Assembly: GCA_007119835.1 (NCBI GenBank)
Contig: SKOX01000306.1
Coordinates: 1-10,641 of the forward strand
From: Paracoccaceae bacterium
GTDB taxonomy: Bacteria; Pseudomonadota; Alphaproteobacteria; Rhodobacterales; Rhodobacteraceae
DNA length: 10,641 nt
Direction of reading: 5' to 3'
Position numbers and translations under genes: made by a program. The notes under the pieces are model-generated. The model worked only from the letters and a program-made list of their open reading frames with translations, was not told the origin of the DNA and did not search any database. Positions within the stretch are counted from its first letter, which is position 1, and every line of letters begins with the position of its first letter. Below, in pieces: positions 6,873-10,641 of this stretch.

Positions 6873-7825
6873 GGCGGGCGTTCATCCCTTCCACAGACCT
6901 CGTGCCGCGGGTGGAGAAGGGCGAGCCCTTCGCCGTCGCCCGGATGATCTCCCGCGCCGAGGCGAGCTCTAGCGAGGCGCGCGAAGCCCTCGGCGCCCTC
7001 TACCGCAAGGCCGGCCGCGCCCACGTCGTCGGCGTCACCGGCGTGCCCGGCTCGGGCAAGTCGACGCTCGTCGCGACGCTCGTGGCGCGACTTCGGGCTG
7101 CGGGCGCGCGTGTTGCCGTGGTCGCCATCGATCCGTCTAGCCCCTATTCCGGCGGTGCGATCCTCGGCGACCGGATCCGGATGCAGGAGCACGCGCTCGA
7201 CGAGGGCGTGTTCATCCGCTCGATGGCCACCCACGGCGCCATGGGCGGCATGGCCCACGCCTGCCTCGACGTCGTCGACATCCTCGACGTCGCCGGCTAC
7301 GACACGGTGCTCATCGAGACCGTAGGCGTCGGCCAGGACGAGGTGGAGGTCGCCAACGCCTCGGACACCACGGTCGTCGTCTCCGCGCCGGGCCTCGGCG
7401 ACGAGGTGCAGGCGATCAAGGCGGGCATCCTCGAGATCGCCGACATTCATGTGGTCTCGAAATGCGACCGCCCGGATTCAAATCGGACGTTGACCGACCT
7501 CAAGATGATGCTGAAGGACGCGCCGCCGCGCGACGGCTGGCGGCCGCCGGTCCTCGGCCTTTCCTCGCTGCGCGGCGAAGGCTTCGAGGATCTCATGGAC
7601 GCGATGGCGCGGCACCGCGAGGCGCTGGCAGGACCGGGCGGCGTGGCGCGGCGTCGGGCGATCGCGGCCTTCCGGCTGCGCAAGACGGCCGAGACGATCC
7701 TCATCGAGCGCTTCCGGGGACGGGAGCAGGGGAGCGTCGACGCCCTCGCCGCGCGGCAGCAGGACCCTTACGCCGCCGCGAGCGAGCTGGTGCGGAACTT
7801 CACGGGGGAGAAAGCGGATGCCTGA
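6869..7825 (+). CDS. meaB: MeaB/ArgK-family G3E GTPase, mutase-associated chaperone (MeaH-like)
   Basis: 318 residues. These GTPases gate adenosylcobalamin delivery to acyl-CoA mutases and protect or repair them when the cofactor is oxidised. Walker A is GVPGSGKS (58-65); the family signature DPSSPYSGGAILGDRIRMQ spans 88-106; SMATHGAMGG (118-127) and ETVGVGQDEVEV (150-161, Walker B/switch) follow. The guanine-specificity motif, NKxD in most G proteins, reads SKCD (197-200), so asparagine is replaced by serine. It starts with GTG at 6869, overlapping the ligase stop as GTGA, with GAGGGGG (6858-6864) upstream. Its stop overlaps the hcmA start by 8 bases, implying translational coupling. The equivalent gene next to Aquincola hcmA has been called meaH; I use the general family symbol. 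Confidence 0.93.
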   Translation: MRRAFIPSTDLVPRVEKGEPFAVARMISRAEASSSEAREALGALYRKAGRAHVVGVTGVPGSGKSTLVATLVARLRAAGARVAVVAIDPSSPYSGGAILGDRIRMQEHALDEGVFIRSMATHGAMGGMAHACLDVVDILDVAGYDTVLIETVGVGQDEVEVANASDTTVVVSAPGLGDEVQAIKAGILEIADIHVVSKCDRPDSNRTLTDLKMMLKDAPPRDGWRPPVLGLSSLRGEGFEDLMDAMARHREALAGPGGVARRRAIAAFRLRKTAETILIERFRGREQGSVDALAARQQDPYAAASELVRNFTGEKADA

Positions 7826-9506
7826 CACGGTGCATGGTCTGTCGGTCGAAGAGCTCCGGGCGCAGCTTCGCGACTGGGAGGAAAACGAGGTCGCGGCTTT
7901 TCTCGAGCGCCAGCCGGAGCGCAAGGAGCAATTCTTCACGCAGGGCGACGTGCCGGTCAAGCGCGTCTACACCGCCGCCGACGCCGCCGAGACGCCGCTC
8001 GAAGACATCGGCCTGCCCGGGCGCTACCCCTACACACGCGGCCCCTATCCGACGATGTACCGCGGCCGGACCTGGACCATGCGCCAGATCGCGGGTTTCG
8101 GCACCGGCGAGGACACCAACCGGCGCTTCAAGTACCTGATCGAGCACGGCCAGACCGGCCTGTCGACCGATTTCGACATGCCGACGCTGATGGGTTACGA
8201 CAGCGATCATCCGATGAGCGAAGGCGAGGTCGGGCGCGAGGGCGTGGCGATCGACACCCTCGCCGACATGGAGGCGCTGCTCGCAGACATCGACCTCGAG
8301 AAGATCTCCGTCTCGCTCACCATCAACCCGACGGCGTGGATCCTGCTCGCCATGTACGTGGCGCTCGCCGAGAAGCGGGGCTTCGACCTCGACAAGATCT
8401 CGGGGACGGTGCAGGCCGACATCCTCAAGGAGTACATGGCGCAGAAGGAGTACATCTACCCCATCGCGCCCTCGGTCCGGATCGTGCGCGACATCATCGC
8501 CTACGCGGCACAGAACCTGAAGCGGTACAACCCGATCAACATTTCAGGCTACCACATCTCGGAGGCCGGCGCCTCGCCGCTGCACGAGGCAGCCTTCACG
8601 CTGGCGAACCTGATCGTCTACGTCGAAGAGCTGCGAAAGCTCGGCCTGCACGTCGACGACTTCGCGCCGCGCCTCGCCTTCTTCTTCGTCTCCCAGGCCG
8701 ACCTCTTCGAGGAGGTCGCCAAGTTCCGCGCACTTCGCCGCTGCTACGCCAAGATCATGAAGGAGCGCTTCGGGGCGCAGCGGCCCGAGTCAATGCGCCT
8801 GCGCTTCCACTGCCAGACAGCGGCCGCGACGCTGACCAAGCCCCAGTACATGGTCAACGTGGTGCGTACGGCGATGCAGGCCCTCTCGGCCGTCCTCGGC
8901 GGCGCGCAGTCGCTGCACACCAACGGCTACGATGAGGCCTTCGCCATTCCTACCGAAGACGCGATGCGCCTCGCGCTGCGCACCCAGCAGGTGATCGCCG
9001 ACGAGACCAACGTGACGAGCGTCGTCGATCCGCTCGGCGGCTCCTACTACGTCGAGAGCCTGACGACCGAATACGAGAAGCGCATCTTCGCCATCCTCGA
9101 AGAGATCGAGGAGCGCGGCGGCACGATCAGGCTGATCGAAGAGGGCTGGTTCCAAAAGCACATCGCCGACTTCGCCTACGAGACGGCGCTTCGGAAGCAG
9201 TCGGGCGAGAAGCCGGTGATCGGCGTCAACCGCTACCGGATGGAGACGCGAGAGCAGATCGAGGTCCACCCGTACGACCCGACAACCGCCGAGCGCCAGA
9301 TCGCGCGCACCCGGCGCGTCCGGGAAGAGCGGGACGAGGCGAAGGTCCAGGCCCTTCTCGATCGTCTTGTTGCCGTCGCTCAGGACGAGCGCGAGAACAT
9401 CATGCCGGTCACGATCGAGCTCGTGAAGAACGGCGCGACCATGGGCGACATCGTCGAGAAGCTCAAGACGGTCTGGGGCACCTACCGCGAGACCCCGGTC
9501 TTCTAA
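7818..9506 (+). CDS. hcmA: 2-hydroxyisobutyryl-CoA mutase large (catalytic) subunit
   Basis: 562 residues, a coenzyme B12-dependent acyl-CoA mutase large subunit without its own cobalamin domain (supplied by HcmB). The substrate/TIM-barrel motifs are clear: GRYPYTRGPYPTMYRGRTWTMRQI (68-91), TGLSTDFDMPTLMGYDSD (113-130), GEVGREGVAIDTLADM, MAQKEYIYP (207-215), NISGYHISEAGA (241-252, with His246 near the cobalamin and substrate), GGAQSLHTNGYDEA, and DPLGGSYYVE. Methylmalonyl-CoA mutase has Tyr (TMRQY) and Arg at the positions here held by Ile91 and Gln209, and isobutyryl-CoA mutase has Phe at the first; Asp118 in STDFD matches the Asp117 that binds the substrate hydroxyl in Aquincola HcmA. Length and near-identical blocks remembered from that enzyme agree. 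It converts 2-hydroxyisobutyryl-CoA to 3-hydroxybutyryl-CoA, feeding beta-oxidation or polyhydroxybutyrate. Shine-Dalgarno GGGGGAG at 7804-7810. Last gene of the operon; no clear terminator follows. Confidence 0.95.
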   Translation: MPDTVHGLSVEELRAQLRDWEENEVAAFLERQPERKEQFFTQGDVPVKRVYTAADAAETPLEDIGLPGRYPYTRGPYPTMYRGRTWTMRQIAGFGTGEDTNRRFKYLIEHGQTGLSTDFDMPTLMGYDSDHPMSEGEVGREGVAIDTLADMEALLADIDLEKISVSLTINPTAWILLAMYVALAEKRGFDLDKISGTVQADILKEYMAQKEYIYPIAPSVRIVRDIIAYAAQNLKRYNPINISGYHISEAGASPLHEAAFTLANLIVYVEELRKLGLHVDDFAPRLAFFFVSQADLFEEVAKFRALRRCYAKIMKERFGAQRPESMRLRFHCQTAAATLTKPQYMVNVVRTAMQALSAVLGGAQSLHTNGYDEAFAIPTEDAMRLALRTQQVIADETNVTSVVDPLGGSYYVESLTTEYEKRIFAILEEIEERGGTIRLIEEGWFQKHIADFAYETALRKQSGEKPVIGVNRYRMETREQIEVHPYDPTTAERQIARTRRVREERDEAKVQALLDRLVAVAQDERENIMPVTIELVKNGATMGDIVEKLKTVWGTYRETPVF

Positions 9507-9778
9507 CCAGCCAGTACCGGCCCGCTTGGCATCGAGATCCCGGCCTGGACGCGCGATCCGCAGGGGATCTACATGGGCGGCAACACCATGGCGCTCAGCC
9601 CTCGCGCCATGGTCGCCTTCGGGGAGGCGATCCGGACCGGCGGCGCGCCCCTCGTCTCGGCGCGCCGGATCGAGACGTCTTGGAAGCCGCGCAACCGGTC
9701 GGTCTTCTCTGGCCACGACTATGGCCACGGCTGGTTTCTCGCCATCGTGGAGGCGCAGGACGGCACGCCGGTCAAGAC
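9507..9778 (+). pseudogene. C-terminal remnant of a beta-lactamase-related serine hydrolase
   Basis: Directly after the hcmA stop codon, in the same frame, the DNA reads GPLGIEIPAWTRDPQGIYM, GGNTMALSPRAMVAFGEAIR and SVFSGHDYGHGWFLAIVEAQ. This matches the region after the active site in class C beta-lactamase/penicillin-binding-protein-like hydrolases (PLGI..PxWxxDPxGxYxGGNxMxLSPRDxxRFGE..., then SGHxYGYGW). The catalytic SxxK and YxN motifs are missing on the 5' side and the final HxG segment is missing on the 3' side, where the frame runs into a response-regulator fragment on the opposite strand near 9772. It is a relic, not a functional gene. The ATG at 9573 would give a 104-residue product with an unrelated tail. 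Confidence 0.7.
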
Positions 9779-9985
9779 GCGTTCACGGCCAGATCATCGT
9801 CGGGGGCGATCGACGACAGGACCTCCTTCAACGCTCGCTCGAGATCCCCGAGAGCAGACGGCTTCCTCACCACGGGAGCGGCGCTGAACCGGCCCGGGAT
9901 GAGGCCCTCGGGCTGGTAGCCCGTGACGAAGACGAACGGCAGGCCCGCGATATCTGCGGCGGCAAGAAGAGACGTGGACAGCAGC
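9772..9985 (-). pseudogene. C-terminal remnant of a response-regulator receiver domain
   Basis: The minus strand reads AAADIAGLPFVFVTGYQPEG, LIPGRFSAAPVVRKPSALGD and LERALKEVLSSIAP, ending at TGA (complement of 9772-9774). The FVTGY strand (conserved Thr) and the VRKP motif (conserved Lys) are those of a CheY-like receiver domain; the phosphoacceptor aspartate and the N-terminal half are absent. Upstream in the frame the sequence degenerates (CVLRRRAIALL) and reaches a stop near 10035, with no start codon in a credible place. It is a 5'-truncated fragment whose 3' end abuts the serine hydrolase remnant. Confidence 0.6.
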
Positions 9986-10154
9986 GCGATCGCCCGGCGC
10001 CGTAGAACGCAAATTGCTGCCCGAAGTGATTTGAGGGATCAAAGCAGAGACCAGGCGCGAAGGAATCCTGCGGACCGGAACACTCTGCCGGCCTCTGCAG
10101 TTGTGCCAGCTTGGGCGCACCCCGGCGTTCCGCCTTCCGCCCTGCCCGCCGCAC

Positions 10155-10160
10155 GAGGAG
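10155..10160 (+). promoter_or_regulatory. Ribosome binding site for the Tat-signal gene
   Basis: GAGGAG, six bases before GTG 10167, decides that start over the in-frame ATG at 10101, which lacks a Shine-Dalgarno site and would put 22 non-signal residues in front of the leader. Confidence 0.5.
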
Positions 10161-10166
10161 ACAAGC

Positions 10167-10415
10167 GTGTTCCACACCACAGCTTTTCCGCGCGCGCCTG
10201 CGCGTTTTCCAGGTGCGCTTGCGCGCCCAAGCCGCCGCAGCGTGATGACCGGCATCGGCGCGGCCTTGCTCGGCTCGGCCGCCACTCCGGCCTGGACGCA
10301 TACCGAGACCCGGCCGCGTCAGCACGACCTCTATCCCGAAGTCTTCTCGCCCGAACCCGGATATTTCACGTGGGCGGTGCCTCTTTGGCTTAAGCATCTG
10401 ACGCGATTTAGATAA
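10167..10415 (+). pseudogene. N-terminal fragment of a Tat-exported protein, cut by an insertion sequence
   Basis: Starts at GTG 10167. The product has a basic N-region, a twin-arginine motif (PSRRSVMTG, Arg23-Arg24), a hydrophobic stretch GIGAALLGSAATP and a likely cleavage near PAWTHT, the form of a Tat signal peptide. Only about 26 mature residues (ETRPRQHDLYPEVFSPEPGY and following) remain before the frame enters what looks like the left end of an IS1380-type element at about 10380, and the last dozen residues (PLWLKHLTRFR) would be IS-encoded. The original protein, presumably a periplasmic enzyme or binding protein, cannot be identified from so little. A genuine short exported peptide is possible but less likely. 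Confidence 0.5.
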
Positions 10416-10641
10416 AGTGGCTGCGGGAGCGACTTCTGCGACCACCACACTTCTTCAGGCGAGCCAAACGTCATGACCGAGACCACTCCTGCGCTTTTCG
10501 CGATGCCAGCCTCTGGCGGAAAGCCCGTCATCGCCGCCTTCGACGGCGGCGCGCAGACCTCCGACATCGGCGTGGCCCTGCTGGCGGCGGTCGAGCGGCG
10601 TTTCGGGTTCATCGACAGGCTCGCCGAACTCGTGCCCGACC
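10380..10641 (+). mobile_element. IS1380-family insertion sequence, left end (runs off window)
   Basis: The transposase gene begins at 10473, and the DNA from about 10380 (starting CCTCTTTGGCTTAAGC) interrupts the Tat-signal gene. Elements of this family start with CC and have inverted repeats of 15-25 bases. The stretch 10380-10472 is more AT-rich than its surroundings and would carry the terminal repeat and transposase promoter. The right end, its matching repeat and the target duplication are outside the window, so the left boundary is an inference. Confidence 0.6.
10473..10641 (+). CDS. IS1380-family transposase, N-terminus (3' end outside window)
   Basis: Fifty-six residues are visible. 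The segment KPVIAAFDGGAQTSDIGVAL followed by LLAAVERRFGFIDRLAELVPD is the conserved N-terminus of IS1380-type DDE transposases (usually AAFDGGRLTSDGGVLLLAEVERRLGL...LA). The aspartate of FDGG is a conserved position; here the usual SDGG reads SDIG. The gene starts at ATG 10473 with a weak AGGCGAG site upstream and is open to the window edge. It is the only mobile-element gene visible and probably accounts for the broken Tat-signal gene just upstream. Confidence 0.85.
   Translation, partial: MTETTPALFAMPASGGKPVIAAFDGGAQTSDIGVALLAAVERRFGFIDRLAELVPD

Noticed and set aside
7818..9506. Methylmalonyl-CoA or isobutyryl-CoA mutase as the identity of the large subunit
   Set aside because: The pocket has Ile91 and Gln209 rather than the Tyr/Arg of methylmalonyl-CoA mutase, and Asp118 with Ile91 rather than the Phe-type pocket of isobutyryl-CoA mutase.
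8790..9728. 312-codon minus-strand open frame opposite hcmA
   Set aside because: Antisense to highly conserved mutase sequence, with no protein family signature.
1..10641. CRISPR array, tRNA, rRNA or riboswitch (including a cobalamin riboswitch before hcmB)
   Set aside because: No regularly spaced repeats or tRNA-like folds were seen, and the short 140-base hcmB leader region is too small and lacks the B12-box core.

Overview
The window is GC-rich, with the strong third-position G/C bias and purine-rich Shine-Dalgarno sites of a high-GC proteobacterium. An alphaproteobacterium is the likeliest host, because of the RpiR, FCD-GntR and IS1380 content and because close relatives of the central cluster occur there. 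Genus cannot be decided from the sequence.

The core (about 4232-9506) is a compact catabolic module for 2-hydroxyisobutyrate, a branched C4 hydroxy acid. A minus-strand FCD-type GntR regulator is divergent from a four-gene plus-strand operon: hcmB (cobalamin-binding small subunit), an AMP-forming acyl-CoA ligase (hcl-like), a MeaB-type GTPase chaperone, and hcmA (catalytic large subunit). The last three genes overlap or nearly abut. The mutase carries the substrate-pocket residues of 2-hydroxyisobutyryl-CoA mutase (Ile91/Asp118, equivalent to Ile90/Asp117 of the Aquincola tertiaricarbonis enzyme) rather than those of methylmalonyl- or isobutyryl-CoA mutase. Read together: the ligase makes 2-hydroxyisobutyryl-CoA, HcmAB isomerises it to 3-hydroxybutyryl-CoA, the GTPase loads and protects the B12 cofactor, and the GntR protein probably controls the operon from an AT-rich operator (TCGTATACGA plus a tandem TACGAAA repeat) in the divergent promoter.

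Left of the core (1-4231) lie the C-terminal SIS part of an RpiR-type regulator, a decayed C-terminal remnant of a flavin-containing monooxygenase, a beta-propeller lactonase, a small cupin protein, a convergent subtilisin-like (S8) protease, and a roughly 440-base stretch with no gene I can support.

Right of the core (9507-10641) is gene debris: the C-terminal piece of a beta-lactamase-like serine hydrolase starting directly after the hcmA stop codon, the C-terminal piece of a response-regulator receiver domain on the other strand, and a Tat-signal protein that appears cut off by an IS1380-family insertion sequence whose transposase runs off the window. This debris plus the IS suggests that the hcm module sits at a rearranged, probably horizontally acquired, locus. 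The module belongs to a known, rather rare pathway; I do not see a wholly new system here.
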